Source: Mycolicibacter heraklionensis
GTDB taxonomy: Bacteria; Actinomycetota; Actinomycetes; Mycobacteriales; Mycobacteriaceae
NCBI GenBank assembly: GCA_001673575.1
Contig: LZME01000059.1
Span: 25,471 to 89,470, forward strand
Length of the DNA stretch: 64,000 bases
Direction of reading: 5' to 3'
Positions 44,076 through 53,630 of this stretch are shown here, piece by piece. Every line of letters begins with the position of its first letter. The first letter of the stretch is position 1. Position numbers and translations under genes: made by a program. The notes below the pieces were generated by a model, which was given only the letters and a program-made list of their open reading frames with translations, ran no database searches and was not told where the DNA came from.

Positions 44076-47000
44076 ATGAGTCGTCAGGGTGGGCCGGGCA
44101 AGTCGAAGTCAGCACGCCGGCGCCTGGCGGGAGCCGGAGCGGCGGTCGGCACATTCCTCGCTGTCGGGCTGACGCCCGCTGCTGGATCGGCACACGCCGA
44201 CGGGATGGACTTCGACTGGCTGATCGACATGTTCACGCCGGCCGCCGGGGTGGCCGCGGATACCAGCCCATTCGACTCCGCGGCCTGGTTTGACCAGCTC
44301 TTCTACGACCCGTTCCACACGTCCATCGACAACTGGATCAACAGCGACTTCGGGACGATGGTCAATGGCTGGATCAATACCGCCGCCGGCCAGATCCTGA
44401 TCGGTAACGGTGCTGACGGCACCGCAGAAAACCCCAACGGCGGCGCCGGCGGCTTGTGGTTCGGCGACGGCGGAAACGGCTTCGACCAGAGCGAGGCCGG
44501 GGTGGCCGGCGGCAATGGCGGAGCGGCCGGCATGTTCGGTGACGGCGGGGCCGGCGGCGACGGTGGGGCCGGTGCTGCCGGCGGCATCGGCGGCGCCGGT
44601 GGGTCGTTCATGGGCAACGGCGGTGCCGGCGGCGCCGGCGGAATCGGTATCAACGGCGAAACCGCGGGTGTCGGCGGTGCCGGCGGCGATGCCGTCGCCT
44701 GGCTGTTCGGCAACGGCGGCGCCGGTGGCGTCGGCGGAGCGGGATTTGTCGGTGCGACTGGCGCCCTCGGCGGAACCGGTGGCACGGGAGGCGGCGGAGG
44801 CGCCGGCGGGACGAGCCTGTCAACACTGTTCGGAGACGGCGGCCGGGGCGGCAACGGCGGGGCCGGCGGGTCCGGCGGCAACGGCGGGGCCGGTACCGAT
44901 GGCCACACCGGAGATTTCGCCATCAATGGCGGCACGGGAGGCAATGGCAGCGACGGCGGATACGGCGGAAGCGGCGGCCAGGGCGGCAATGGCGGGGCCG
45001 GTGGCGCGTCGGGTCGCGGGACTGCCGGGGCAAACGGCGATGGTGGCGCCGGTGGTCAAGGCGGCGCGGCCGGTGTGGGGGGTACCGGCGGAACCGGAGC
45101 GGCGGGCACAGCCGCCCACCTGGACGGCGGCACGGGCGGCAACGGCGGCAACGCCGGCGCAGCAGGAAACGGCGGGGCCGGCGGGATGGCCGGGGCCGGG
45201 GGTCTGGCAGGCACCGGTGCCCAAGGTGCTGCCGGTGCCGTCGGAGTGGCCGGGCGCAGTGGGGGCAACGGCGGCGACGGCGGGGCGGGCTTTGCCGCCA
45301 CCACCGGAGCCGCCGGTAACGGCGGCACCGGAGGTAACGGCGGCAACGGCGGCGTGTACGGCGACGGCGGTCACGGCGGCGCCGGCGGAGCGGGCGGGCT
45401 CGGTGCCCACGGCAGCAATGCGACCGGTAATGGTGTCGCCGGTGGTTCCGGTGGTATCGGCGGCAATGGCGGGAACGGCGGCGTAGGCGGCGCGGGCGGA
45501 ACCCTCGGTGGCGATGCCGGCAACGGTGGCGCCGGCGGCTACGGCGGCATGGGCGGGACCGGCGGCACCGGATCCGACGGCGCCAACAGCAGCGTTGCCG
45601 GTGGCGCCGGCAGTAACGGTGGTAACGGCGGCGACGGCGGTACCGGCGGCACCGGCGGCACCGGCGGTGCCGGCGGCACCGCCGCACACGGCGCCGCGGG
45701 ACTTCAGGGTGCGGACGGAAACGGTGGCAAAGGCGGGACCGGTGGTGCTGCCGGCAACGGCGGCAACGGCGGCAACGGCAGTGCGGCCCATCCGGACGGC
45801 GGTCGCGGCGGCAACGGCGGCCTCAGCGGCCGCGGCGGCAACGGCGGCAACGGCGGTCCCACCGGGACCGGCGGGCTGGGCGGTGACGATTCCACGACCC
45901 CCCACACCGGGAACGGCGGCAACGGCGGCAACGGCTTCAACGCGGTCACCCCGGGAGCCAACGGCGGCAACGGCGGCGCCGGCGGGACCGGCAGCCTGCA
46001 CGGCAACGGAGGGAACGGCGGCGCCGGCGGCAACGGCGCGAACGGCGCCAACGGCAACCCGGTCGTCAACAACGGCAACGCCGGAGACGGCGGCAACGGC
46101 GGCAAGGGTGGGGCCGGCGGAAACTCGCTCGGCGACGGTAACGGCGGCAACGGCGGTGCCGGCGGCAAGGCCGGAGACGGCGGCCGCGGCGTGGACCAGA
46201 GCCAGCTGCCTCCCAGCGCTACCCTGCCCGGCAGCGGCGGCAACGGCGGAGCGGGTGGCATAGGCGGCGCCGGCGGCAGCAGCGCCTACGCACAGGGAAC
46301 TGGCACCGGTAACGGTGGTGCCGGCGGTGCCGGTGGGGCCGGCGGAAACGGCGGCGGCAACGGCATCGCCACGCTGGACGTGGCCAACAACGTGCAATAC
46401 GGCAGCGGCGGTGACGGCGGGGCCGGCGGCGCCGGCGGCAACGGCGGGCTGGGTTACGGCGGTGCGCTGGGCGGCGGCACCGGCTTCGACGGCGGCAACG
46501 GCGGCGCCGGCGGCAGTGGCGGCGCGGGTGGTTCTGCCTACGCCGGCAACGCGGCCGCGGGTGAGCACGGCAGGTTCGGCACCAACGGTGACGGCGGCGC
46601 CGGCGGCGGGGGCGGTACCGGTGGCGGCGGCGGCACCGGCGGGGCGGGCGACAACAGCGCCGGCGGTACCGGCGGCAATGGCGGCAATGGCGGGGCGGCC
46701 GGTGACGGCGGGGCGCCCGGCTCCGGGCTCTACGCCCAGCCCGGAATCAACAAGGCACCTGTCGGCATCGGCGGTGACGGCGGAAAGGGCGGCGCCGCCG
46801 GATCTGGCGGAGCCGGCGGTATCGGCGACACCGGGTTCAAAGGCGGCACCGGCGGAAACGGCGGCGTCGGCGGCGCCGGCGCCAACGGCGGGAGCGCCAC
46901 CGGCACCTACTACGCGCAGGGCTCCAGCGGCGGTGACGGCGGAAACGGCGGCGCGGGCGGTAACGCCGGAGCGGGCGGAGCGGGCGGTTTGGGCGCCCAG

Positions 47001-48146
47001 GCGGGCAGCGGCGGCAACGCCGGCGCTGGGGGCCACGGCGGCAATGGCGGTGACGGCGGCGACGCCACCCTGACCGGGACGAACGTGCACGGTGGGGCGG
47101 CCGGGGACGGCGGCGACGGCGGAGCGGCGGGCGCGGTGGCCGCCGGCGGACTCGGCGCCAACGGTGGGAGCGGCGGCGACGGCGGCGACGGTGGTCGTGG
47201 CGGCGCGGTCGGCAGCAACGGCGCCAACGGCGCCGGGGGCGCGGGCGGGGCCGGTTCCGGCACCGGGCATGCCGGCGAGACCGGCGGCCCCGAGGGCCCG
47301 GTCAACGCCACCATTCCGCTGTACCTGCAAAGCGGCGGCATCAGCCCGATCGTCTACATCTCGATCAACGGCGGCCCACCGGTGCCGGTGCAGATCGACA
47401 CCGGCTCCACCGGCCTGACGATTCTGAGCAGTGCGGTCGGCAACCCCGGCAGCCTCGGCAACGTGCTGCTGTCGGGCAACGCCAGCTACGCCGGACTGGG
47501 CAACAACAGCTACGGCTACCAGACCTACAGCACCACGGTGGGATTCTGCGAAAAGCTTGCCTGCTCGGGAGACCTTGTCACCGACCCCACCGGCGTCAAC
47601 GTGGTCACTTCCGGGTCCAACGCACTGATGACGCAGTACTTCAACCAGTACGGCATCGTCGGAGTCCTGGGCATCGGTCCCAACAACGGCTATGCCGGCA
47701 CGTCGACGATCATCTCGGCGCTGCCCGGCGCGCTCAACCAGGGCGTGCTCATCGACGAGCAGACCGGCCAAGTAATTTTCGGACCGAACCCACTCGACCC
47801 CGAGACCTCCGTCTCCGGATCGCCCTACGTGGACACGATGATCTCCATCAACGGCGCTCCCCCGGTGGCCGTCACGACCTCGATCGACTCGGGCGGCATG
47901 TACGGCAGCATCCCGCAGTCGCTGTTCCCGCAACTCGGGGTCGGCACGCAGGTGCCGGCCGGGACGGTGATCTCGGTGTACAACGCCGATGGCAGCACCC
48001 TGCTGTACTCCTACACCACCACGAACAACGGTCCGTATGTGACGTCCGGCGGGGCGGCCAACAGCGGCTACTACCCGTTCTCGGTGAACCCGGTCTACAT
48101 CGACTACCGGCCCAGCGGTTACGGGGCGACCATCATCAGCCGCTAG
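44076..48146 (+). CDS. PE-less PGRS protein with C-terminal PecA-like aspartic protease
   Basis: 1356 residues. A basic start plus hydrophobic segment ([17 protein letters not shown]...GSAHA) forms a Sec signal peptide, not a PE domain. Next is the ~100-residue domain shared with the protein at 23384 ([39 protein letters not shown]), then ~950 residues of GGxGG PGRS repeats. A ~280-residue C-terminal pepsin-like domain follows, with two catalytic motifs: QIDTGSTGL (Asp1108) and SIDSGGMYG (Asp1271). This domain corresponds to PecA/PecB/PecC of M. tuberculosis (PE_PGRS35, PE_PGRS16, PE26), which process themselves and other PE substrates. The N-terminus implies a different export route. It is a single-gene unit. 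Confidence 0.9.
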   Translation: MSRQGGPGKSKSARRRLAGAGAAVGTFLAVGLTPAAGSAHADGMDFDWLIDMFTPAAGVAADTSPFDSAAWFDQLFYDPFHTSIDNWINSDFGTMVNGWINTAAGQILIGNGADGTAENPNGGAGGLWFGDGGNGFDQSEAGVAGGNGGAAGMFGDGGAGGDGGAGAAGGIGGAGGSFMGNGGAGGAGGIGINGETAGVGGAGGDAVAWLFGNGGAGGVGGAGFVGATGALGGTGGTGGGGGAGGTSLSTLFGDGGRGGNGGAGGSGGNGGAGTDGHTGDFAINGGTGGNGSDGGYGGSGGQGGNGGAGGASGRGTAGANGDGGAGGQGGAAGVGGTGGTGAAGTAAHLDGGTGGNGGNAGAAGNGGAGGMAGAGGLAGTGAQGAAGAVGVAGRSGGNGGDGGAGFAATTGAAGNGGTGGNGGNGGVYGDGGHGGAGGAGGLGAHGSNATGNGVAGGSGGIGGNGGNGGVGGAGGTLGGDAGNGGAGGYGGMGGTGGTGSDGANSSVAGGAGSNGGNGGDGGTGGTGGTGGAGGTAAHGAAGLQGADGNGGKGGTGGAAGNGGNGGNGSAAHPDGGRGGNGGLSGRGGNGGNGGPTGTGGLGGDDSTTPHTGNGGNGGNGFNAVTPGANGGNGGAGGTGSLHGNGGNGGAGGNGANGANGNPVVNNGNAGDGGNGGKGGAGGNSLGDGNGGNGGAGGKAGDGGRGVDQSQLPPSATLPGSGGNGGAGGIGGAGGSSAYAQGTGTGNGGAGGAGGAGGNGGGNGIATLDVANNVQYGSGGDGGAGGAGGNGGLGYGGALGGGTGFDGGNGGAGGSGGAGGSAYAGNAAAGEHGRFGTNGDGGAGGGGGTGGGGGTGGAGDNSAGGTGGNGGNGGAAGDGGAPGSGLYAQPGINKAPVGIGGDGGKGGAAGSGGAGGIGDTGFKGGTGGNGGVGGAGANGGSATGTYYAQGSSGGDGGNGGAGGNAGAGGAGGLGAQAGSGGNAGAGGHGGNGGDGGDATLTGTNVHGGAAGDGGDGGAAGAVAAGGLGANGGSGGDGGDGGRGGAVGSNGANGAGGAGGAGSGTGHAGETGGPEGPVNATIPLYLQSGGISPIVYISINGGPPVPVQIDTGSTGLTILSSAVGNPGSLGNVLLSGNASYAGLGNNSYGYQTYSTTVGFCEKLACSGDLVTDPTGVNVVTSGSNALMTQYFNQYGIVGVLGIGPNNGYAGTSTIISALPGALNQGVLIDEQTGQVIFGPNPLDPETSVSGSPYVDTMISINGAPPVAVTTSIDSGGMYGSIPQSLFPQLGVGTQVPAGTVISVYNADGSTLLYSYTTTNNGPYVTSGGAANSGYYPFSVNPVYIDYRPSGYGATIISR

Positions 48147-48154
48147 GTCCATGG

Positions 48155-48201
48155 CGGCGACCCGCTTCGCCCGCCTCCGCCGCCCTCGCGATCGCCGCTA
48201 A
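48155..48201 (+). repeat. Diverged third copy of the 53-bp repeat
   Basis: The 47-bp sequence starting CGGCGACCCGCTTCGCCCGC and ending GCGATCGCCGCTAA aligns with the 42991-43096 unit with a few substitutions and a 6-bp deletion (GTGATC). It also begins just after a stop codon (48146). Confidence 0.75.
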
Positions 48202-48205
48202 GGCC

Positions 48206-49252
48206 TTACAACAGCTCCTTGGCCAACAGCTCGCAGGTGCGTTCCCGGCCGGGCGCGGTGGCCGGGTCGGTGCCGCGGTGCGCCGAGGCGACCGGGTTGA
48301 TCATCACCTCGTCGACGGCGAAGTGCTCCGCCAGTGCGGTGAGCTGCTCGGCCGCTTCGGCCGGTGTGCCGACGACCGCGCGCCGCAAGCCGCTATCGAT
48401 GATGCGTTGTTCGGAGTCGGAGACCGCTGCCGCCTGCGCGTCCTCCACCAGATCGACCGCTCCCAGCGGCCGCCCGGTCCGCAACCGGGCCATCATCTGC
48501 AGGTTGGGCAGCATCAACGCCGTTGCCTCGTCCCGGGTTTCGGCAACCGATGCGTTGACGGTCAGAAATGTCGTCGGCGCCGCGCACACTTCGCTCGGCG
48601 TGAAATTCTGCCGGTAGTAGGCCAGCGCATCCTCGGTGCCCTGGCCGGAGAAGTGGTGGGCGAACACGTAGGGCAGCCCCTTGGCCGCGGCCAGCCGCGC
48701 CGAGTACATGCTCGATCCCAGCAGCCACAGCCGCGGCTCGCCGGCGGCGGCCGGAGTGGCCTTGAGCAGATAGTCACCGTCGCGCAGTTGGACCTGCACC
48801 CCGCGGCTGCTCATCATCGCCCGTACGTGGTCGAGATAGTCGGGGAAGTTCTCGATGTCTTCGTCCCCACGGCCGGAGCGCAGCATGACGGACGTGACCG
48901 GGTCAGATCCAGGCGCCCGTCCGATGCCCAAGTCGATGCGGCCGGGTGCGGCGGCCTCCAACAACGCGAACTGTTCGGCGACGGCCAGCGGGGCGTGGTT
49001 GGGCAGCATCACCCCGCCCGAGCCGAGCCGCACCCGCGAGGTCTGCGCGGCGAGGTAGGCGAGAAGTACCGGCGGGCTGGTGGCACCTACCGAAGGCATG
49101 TTGTGGTGCTCGGCCACCCAGTATCGGGTGAACCCGAGGCGGTCAGCAGCCTGGGCCAGCCGCACCGTCGCAGCCAGCGCATCGGCGGTGGACTGGTCGG
49201 TACGGACCGGGACGAGGTCAAGAACGGATAGACGCACGCTGCTACTCAACAC
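48206..49252 (-). CDS. LLM-class flavin-dependent oxidoreductase (MsnO8-type)
   Basis: A 348-residue luciferase-like protein of the MsnO8 group: VRLSVLDLVPVRTDQSTADAL, FTRYWVAEHHNMPSVGATSPPVLLAYLAAQTSRVRLGSGGVMLPNHAPLAVAEQFALLEAAAPGRIDLGIGRAPGSD and PRLWLLGSSMYSARLAA. Probably FMN-linked; the substrate is unknown. GTG 49252 is used here, with GTG 49237 an alternative. It follows udgB by only 6 nt and is probably co-transcribed with it. Confidence 0.88.
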   Translation of the reverse strand: MLSSSVRLSVLDLVPVRTDQSTADALAATVRLAQAADRLGFTRYWVAEHHNMPSVGATSPPVLLAYLAAQTSRVRLGSGGVMLPNHAPLAVAEQFALLEAAAPGRIDLGIGRAPGSDPVTSVMLRSGRGDEDIENFPDYLDHVRAMMSSRGVQVQLRDGDYLLKATPAAAGEPRLWLLGSSMYSARLAAAKGLPYVFAHHFSGQGTEDALAYYRQNFTPSEVCAAPTTFLTVNASVAETRDEATALMLPNLQMMARLRTGRPLGAVDLVEDAQAAAVSDSEQRIIDSGLRRAVVGTPAEAAEQLTALAEHFAVDEVMINPVASAHRGTDPATAPGRERTCELLAKELL

Positions 49253-49258
49253 CGGAAC

Positions 49259-50077
49259 TCAGCCGGATAGTCCCGCCAGCCGCGAGGCCTGCGCAAAGAT
49301 GTCGTCCAGCATGGGCGGGGTCAGCCGACCGGTGAACATGTTCTGCTGACTGGGGTGATAGCAGCCCAGCAGCCGCAGTGCCGGACCGAGTTCGGCGACC
49401 GCGCCGTGTCCGAACTTCGGTTTGGGTTTGGGCATCTGCTCGGCGGCGATCCGCAGCGCGATCTGCCAGGCGAAGCCGCCCAACGCAATCACCACCCGCA
49501 CGTGTGGCGCGATCAGCTGCCACTCGGAGTCGATCCAGGGCGCGCAGGTGTTGCGCTCGACCGTCGTCGGAGCGTTGTCCGGCGGGGCGCAGCGCACCGG
49601 GGCGATGATCCGGATGTCGGTGGCGTGCAACCCGTCCGCAGCGTCGACGCTGGTGGGCTGGTTGACCAGGCCGGCCCGGTACAGCGCGGCGTAGAGCTGG
49701 TCGCCGGACCGGTCGCCGGTGAACATCCGGCCGGTGCGGTTCGCGCCGTTGGCGGCAGGGGCCAATCCGACGATCACGATCTTGGGTTTCGGGGAGCCCC
49801 AGCCCGGCACCGGCCGCCCCCAGTAGGGCTGGTCGGCGAAGGACTTTCGCTTGGCGAGTGCCACCTGTTCGCGCCAGGTCACCAGCCTCGGGCAGGCCCG
49901 GCAGACGCTGATCAGCGCGTCGAGTTCATCGATCGACTCGACTTGGTCGGCCAGCTGCACCACGTGCGCGGCGTCGGCGGCCGGTGGCGTTTCCGGGGTT
50001 GCCGGGTCGCCGGGCCACCCGGCCCCGGGCGGCACCGGGGAGTCGAACGGCTGACCGGTACGAGGGTGGTTGAGCAT
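49259..50077 (-). CDS. udgB: Family 5 uracil-DNA glycosylase UdgB
   Basis: 272 residues from ATG 50077 (a GTG 15 nt upstream is possible). The Fe-S ligand region CRACPRL is at about 65-71. Motif 1 is [24 protein letters not shown] (no catalytic Asp/Asn at the family 1 position, as expected for family 5), and motif 2 is [14 protein letters not shown] with the conserved His. It removes uracil and hypoxanthine from DNA. Orthologous to Rv1259 by motif and context. Confidence 0.93.
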   Translation of the reverse strand: MLNHPRTGQPFDSPVPPGAGWPGDPATPETPPAADAAHVVQLADQVESIDELDALISVCRACPRLVTWREQVALAKRKSFADQPYWGRPVPGWGSPKPKIVIVGLAPAANGANRTGRMFTGDRSGDQLYAALYRAGLVNQPTSVDAADGLHATDIRIIAPVRCAPPDNAPTTVERNTCAPWIDSEWQLIAPHVRVVIALGGFAWQIALRIAAEQMPKPKPKFGHGAVAELGPALRLLGCYHPSQQNMFTGRLTPPMLDDIFAQASRLAGLSG

Positions 50078-50146
50078 TGGTCTACTGTGCACGCTCTGGG
50101 ATCCGATGCCCAGTCCGGAGTGGTGCGGGCGTGCGGTGTCGGCTCA

Positions 50147-50623
50147 CTAGGAGCGCGGATCGGCGCTGCCCAACAAGTTGGCTCGGATCTGCGTGTAGGC
50201 GTGCGCGAAAAGGTCCACGTCACGCGGACTGAGCAGGTCGAAAAGGTTACGCCGCAATACATCAGCGTGGCCAGCCGACACCGACTCCAACTTCTCCCGC
50301 CCGGATTCGGTCAGCTCGGCGAACCATCCGCGCTTGTCCTCTTGGCATCCGATGCGGCGTAGCCAGCCCGCTCGGGCCAATCGGCTTACCGCGCCGGCGG
50401 TCCCGCCACGGGTCGCTACCGCCGCCTCGGTCAGCTCACCCATCCGCAACCTGCGGTGCTGCGCTTCCGACAACAGCACCAGAACTTCGAAATCGGCAAA
50501 GGTGATCCCGCCGTCGGCGAGCAGCTGAACTTCGAGCTCCCGCAACAACAGCCGAGTGCTGTCCAGATACGCGCGCCACATGCGTTGCTCGGCGTCACTG
50601 AGCCATCGGTTCTCGTCCGTCAC
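50147..50623 (-). CDS. MarR family regulator (separate subfamily)
   Basis: 158 residues from GTG 50623. HTH: ITFADFEVLVLLSEAQHRRLRMGELTEAAVATRGGTAGAVSRLARAGWLRRIGCQEDKRGWFAELTESGREKLE. It starts WLSDAEQRMWRAYLDSTRLLLRELEVQL, a form common among mycobacterial MarR proteins, and is not one of the four island paralogues. It lies between udgB and the deaminase gene where M. tuberculosis carries the Tap efflux gene Rv1258c. Its target is unknown; the 186-nt upstream gap contains its AT-rich promoter region and nothing else recognised. Confidence 0.88.
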   Translation of the reverse strand: MTDENRWLSDAEQRMWRAYLDSTRLLLRELEVQLLADGGITFADFEVLVLLSEAQHRRLRMGELTEAAVATRGGTAGAVSRLARAGWLRRIGCQEDKRGWFAELTESGREKLESVSAGHADVLRRNLFDLLSPRDVDLFAHAYTQIRANLLGSADPRS

Positions 50624-50809
50624 AACAACCGTCCCTCTATGGTTGATCTAATAACTAGTACGACAGGAGATGGCACGGGCTCCGGGCGTCGGCATTGAAA
50701 TAATTTCGCAGCAGATGTACGTACTCTCGCCAAACTGCGTAGTGACGACGGCAAATAGCACCCACGCCCGTCCGCGAATTATCGTTGTTACAGCAACTAC
50801 TTTGCGTAG

Positions 50810-51313
50810 CTAGTTTCGAGCGTTGATCAATCCGGCGCGCGACGGGGTCCGCCCGTTGCGCTGCTGCCACAACCGGTAGACGTCGACCGCGTCGTCACGT
50901 GCGTCGTACCGCATGGGCAGCCGCCGCTGATCCCAGGGCTTGGCGAACTCGTCGTAGAAGGTGTTGAGCTCGAAGTACTTTCGGTCATCGACGTAGTACG
51001 GCTCATAGGCCTCACGGGTGGTCAAGAAGACGACCTCGTCCGGCGAGCAGTAGTACAACGCACCCAGACACATCGGGCACGGCGAGGCCAGGATGTAGAT
51101 GGTGGCGCCGATCAGGTGCTCGGTGCCCAGCGCCGTGCAGGCCTGCCGAATGGCGAGGATCTCCGCGTGCGCGGTGGGATCGTTCGTTTGGGCGACCCGG
51201 TTCGGACTTTCGGCCAGAATCGCACCGTCCTTGACGATCACCGTCGCGAAGGGGCGTCCGCCCTCCTCGACATTGCGGCGGGCAAGCTCAATGGTGTGTT
51301 GCGCGAAATCCAT
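50810..51313 (-). CDS. Nucleoside/guanine deaminase (CDA fold)
   Basis: A 167-residue zinc deaminase. The catalytic motif is TAHAEILAIRQAC (His and proton-shuttling Glu) with the zinc-binding PCPMCLGALYY. The C-terminal aromatic segment (YYVDDRKYFELNTFYDEFAKPWDQRRLPM) is typical of GuaD-type guanine deaminases rather than TadA. It is expected to deaminate guanine or a related base in the cytosol. It lies downstream of, and in the same direction as, the LysR gene, with 71 nt between them. Confidence 0.87.
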   Translation of the reverse strand: MDFAQHTIELARRNVEEGGRPFATVIVKDGAILAESPNRVAQTNDPTAHAEILAIRQACTALGTEHLIGATIYILASPCPMCLGALYYCSPDEVVFLTTREAYEPYYVDDRKYFELNTFYDEFAKPWDQRRLPMRYDARDDAVDVYRLWQQRNGRTPSRAGLINARN

Positions 51314-51384
51314 GACACCTTCAGGCTGCCCCAGCCGCCGCTATAGCGTCTAATACTTATCTCCGATGATCGCGATAGGTGTCA

Positions 51385-52272
51385 TCAATCGATTTCGCGC
51401 GCTACTTCCGCCAGCATCCGGGTAAATGCCTGTGCCGCCGCCGAGTGGTAGGCCGTGGCGCGCACGAGCGCCACCACGGTTCGGGTGGGCAGTGGCGGGA
51501 CGAGCGGCACGGCGTGCACATCGTGATGCTCACGGGTGATCGCATCGGGCAGCACGGTGGTCAGTGTGCCGCCGCGCACCGATGCCAGCAGCGCGCTGAT
51601 GGAATTGGCTTCGACCGTGATCTGGGGGGCGACGCCCCGGTCGGTGAAGTAGGCGTCGATCTGTAGCCGGGTGGCGAAGTCGGTGCTGAGCAGGCAAAGC
51701 GGCTCGCGGGCCAGCCGGGAAACCGGCAGTGGTGTCGCTCTCGTCGCAAAGGCGTGGCCCGACCCGACCACCAGTGTCAGCGTCTCGGTGAACAGCGCGG
51801 TGTGATCGATCCCGGCGGCATGTGGACCCGCGAAGGCGATCCCGAGGTCCAGTCGGTCGGCGAGCAGGTCCGCCTCAATGCGGTCTTGAGTGTCCTCCCG
51901 TATCGAGAGCGTGATGCCGGGATGCGCACTGTGGAATCGGTGCACCAGCGGCCCGATCAGGTAGGCGGTGAACGTCGGCATCATCGCCACCCGCAGATGC
52001 CCGCGCGAGAGGTCCTGCACATCGTGGACCGCACGTTCACCGGCATCGAGATCCCGCAGCGCCAGCCGTGCATGCTCCGCATACGCCTCGCCGGCATCGG
52101 TCAGCCGTACCGTGCGACCCGAACGATCCAGCAGCTCCACGGACAATGCGCGCTCGAGCTGCTTGATCTGCTGCGACAGCGTCGGCTGGGAGATGTGCAG
52201 CGCCTCGGCCGCGCGGGTGAAATTCCCGTGTTCGGCCACCGCCAGCAAATACCGGATGTGGCGCAGCTCCAT
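51385..52272 (-). CDS. LysR family regulator (CynR-like)
   Basis: 295 residues from ATG 52272. The N-terminal HTH MELRHIRYLLAVAEHGNFTRAAEALHISQPTLSQQIKQLERAL is CynR-type, followed by the effector-binding domain. The start is chosen over the upstream in-frame ATG because TATAGT lies 6 nt before it. It is divergent from the amidohydrolase gene (82-nt spacer) and upstream of the deaminase gene, so both are likely targets. Confidence 0.9.
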   Translation of the reverse strand: MELRHIRYLLAVAEHGNFTRAAEALHISQPTLSQQIKQLERALSVELLDRSGRTVRLTDAGEAYAEHARLALRDLDAGERAVHDVQDLSRGHLRVAMMPTFTAYLIGPLVHRFHSAHPGITLSIREDTQDRIEADLLADRLDLGIAFAGPHAAGIDHTALFTETLTLVVGSGHAFATRATPLPVSRLAREPLCLLSTDFATRLQIDAYFTDRGVAPQITVEANSISALLASVRGGTLTTVLPDAITREHHDVHAVPLVPPLPTRTVVALVRATAYHSAAAQAFTRMLAEVAREID

Positions 52273-52278
52273 CGAATG

Positions 52279-52284
52279 ACTATA
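52279..52284 (-). promoter_or_regulatory. -10 element, leaderless lysR promoter
   Basis: On the minus strand TATAGT, a near-consensus -10, ends 6 nt before ATG 52272. Confidence 0.55.
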
Positions 52285-52354
52285 GGCGCTACCAATCGAG
52301 GTCATGGGGATTACGTCTTGGACGCTATCGCTCGTGGTCAGGCAAGGTGGACCG

Positions 52355-53599
52355 ATGACTGCGGCATACGGATCCGGCCCGGACCGGCTGGTCGATGCGT
52401 TGCTGCCGGACGGCCGCCGGGTCGATGTAACGCTGCGCGGCGGACGGATCGCGGCGATCGATCCGCACCAGCGCGAGTCCTCGGCGCCCGGCCAGAATGC
52501 CCTCGACTGCGGCGGTGCGCTGGTGTTGCCCGCATTCGTCGACGGCCACTGTCACCTCGACAAGACGTTCTTGGGTGCGCCATGGCAGCCGCACCGGGCC
52601 GCCGGATCCCTGCGTGAGCGGATCGCGAACGAGAAGGCGCTGCGATCCCAGATCGGGGTACCGGTCACCGAACGGGCGACGACGTTGGCCAACCGCATGG
52701 TCTCGCTCGGCACCGGCCACGCCCGCTCCCATGTCGACATCGATCTCGAGGCAGGGCTGACCGGACTGCACGCCCTGCTGGAAGTCCGTGCGGCCCTGCG
52801 TGATCGAATTTCGATCCAGCTGGTCGCCTTTCCGCAGAGCGGCGTGGTCACCGCACCGGGAGTGGCCGAGTTGCTGGACGCCGCACTGGCCGAGGGCGCT
52901 GAGGTGATCGGCGGCCTGGACCCGGCCGGCTTCGACGGCGATGTCGACGGCCAGCTGGACGTCATCTTCGGTCTGGCCGACCGGCACGGCGCCGGCGTCG
53001 ACATCCACCTGCACGATCCGGGCACGCTCGGCACCGGGCAGCTGCGCGCCATCGCCGAGCGCACCCGCGTCCTCGGGCTCGGCGGCAAGGTCACGGTCAG
53101 CCACGCCTACGCGCTCGGTCAGGTCGACGGCGACGAAGTCGACCGCACCGCAACGGCACTGGCCGACGCCGGTGTGGCAATCCTGACCAACGGTGCGGCC
53201 GGCACTATGCCGCCGGTGCTGCGGTTACGCGACCATGGGGTGCGGGTGTTCGCCGGTTCGGACAACATCCGAGACGCCTGGTGGCCGTACGGCACCGGCG
53301 ACATGCTGGAGCGCGCCACCATCATCGGCCTGGAGGGCTCCCTGATGACCGACGACGAACTCGGTTATGCCGCCTCGCTGATCACCGACTCCGCCGCGGC
53401 CGTACTCGAACTCGATGGCTACGGCGTGCAGCCAGGGTGTCGCGCCGACCTGGTCGTGGTGGAGGCCGCCGGGTTGGCCGAGGCGGTCGCCGCCCATCCC
53501 GAGCGCCGGTGGGTGCTGCACGACGGGCGCGTCGTCGCCGGAACCCGAGCCTGCAAGCAGCGCGCGTCGCCACGGGACAGCGCGACTCAGCGCAGCTAA
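52355..53599 (+). CDS. Cytosine deaminase-like amidohydrolase
   Basis: A 414-residue amidohydrolase superfamily enzyme resembling CodA. Metal motif FVDGHCHLDKTFLG, metal His in DIHLHDPG, VSHAYALG and the catalytic Asp in FAGSDNIRDAWWPYGTGDMLER are present. It acts on a cyclic amide or amine such as cytosine, isoguanine or a creatinine-like compound; the exact substrate is open. ATG 52355 has AAGGTGG upstream. It is divergent from the LysR gene; with the deaminase it forms a probable nitrogenous-base catabolic set. Confidence 0.88.
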   Translation: MTAAYGSGPDRLVDALLPDGRRVDVTLRGGRIAAIDPHQRESSAPGQNALDCGGALVLPAFVDGHCHLDKTFLGAPWQPHRAAGSLRERIANEKALRSQIGVPVTERATTLANRMVSLGTGHARSHVDIDLEAGLTGLHALLEVRAALRDRISIQLVAFPQSGVVTAPGVAELLDAALAEGAEVIGGLDPAGFDGDVDGQLDVIFGLADRHGAGVDIHLHDPGTLGTGQLRAIAERTRVLGLGGKVTVSHAYALGQVDGDEVDRTATALADAGVAILTNGAAGTMPPVLRLRDHGVRVFAGSDNIRDAWWPYGTGDMLERATIIGLEGSLMTDDELGYAASLITDSAAAVLELDGYGVQPGCRADLVVVEAAGLAEAVAAHPERRWVLHDGRVVAGTRACKQRASPRDSATQRS

Positions 53600-53617
53600 T
53601 CAGTTGGCCCCACCTCC

Positions 53618-53623
53618 TAGGAT
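53618..53623 (+). promoter_or_regulatory. -10 element, leaderless glcD promoter
   Basis: TAGGAT ends 7 nt before GTG 53631 and overlaps an in-frame ATG at 53622, which argues that GTG 53631 is the true start. Confidence 0.5.
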
Positions 53624-53630
53624 GGCCTGC

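Noticed and set aside
44820-48152. 1110-codon minus-strand open frame opposite the PGRS protease gene
   Set aside because: An antisense shadow of GC-rich repeats; the plus strand encodes a complete protein with signal peptide and catalytic domain.
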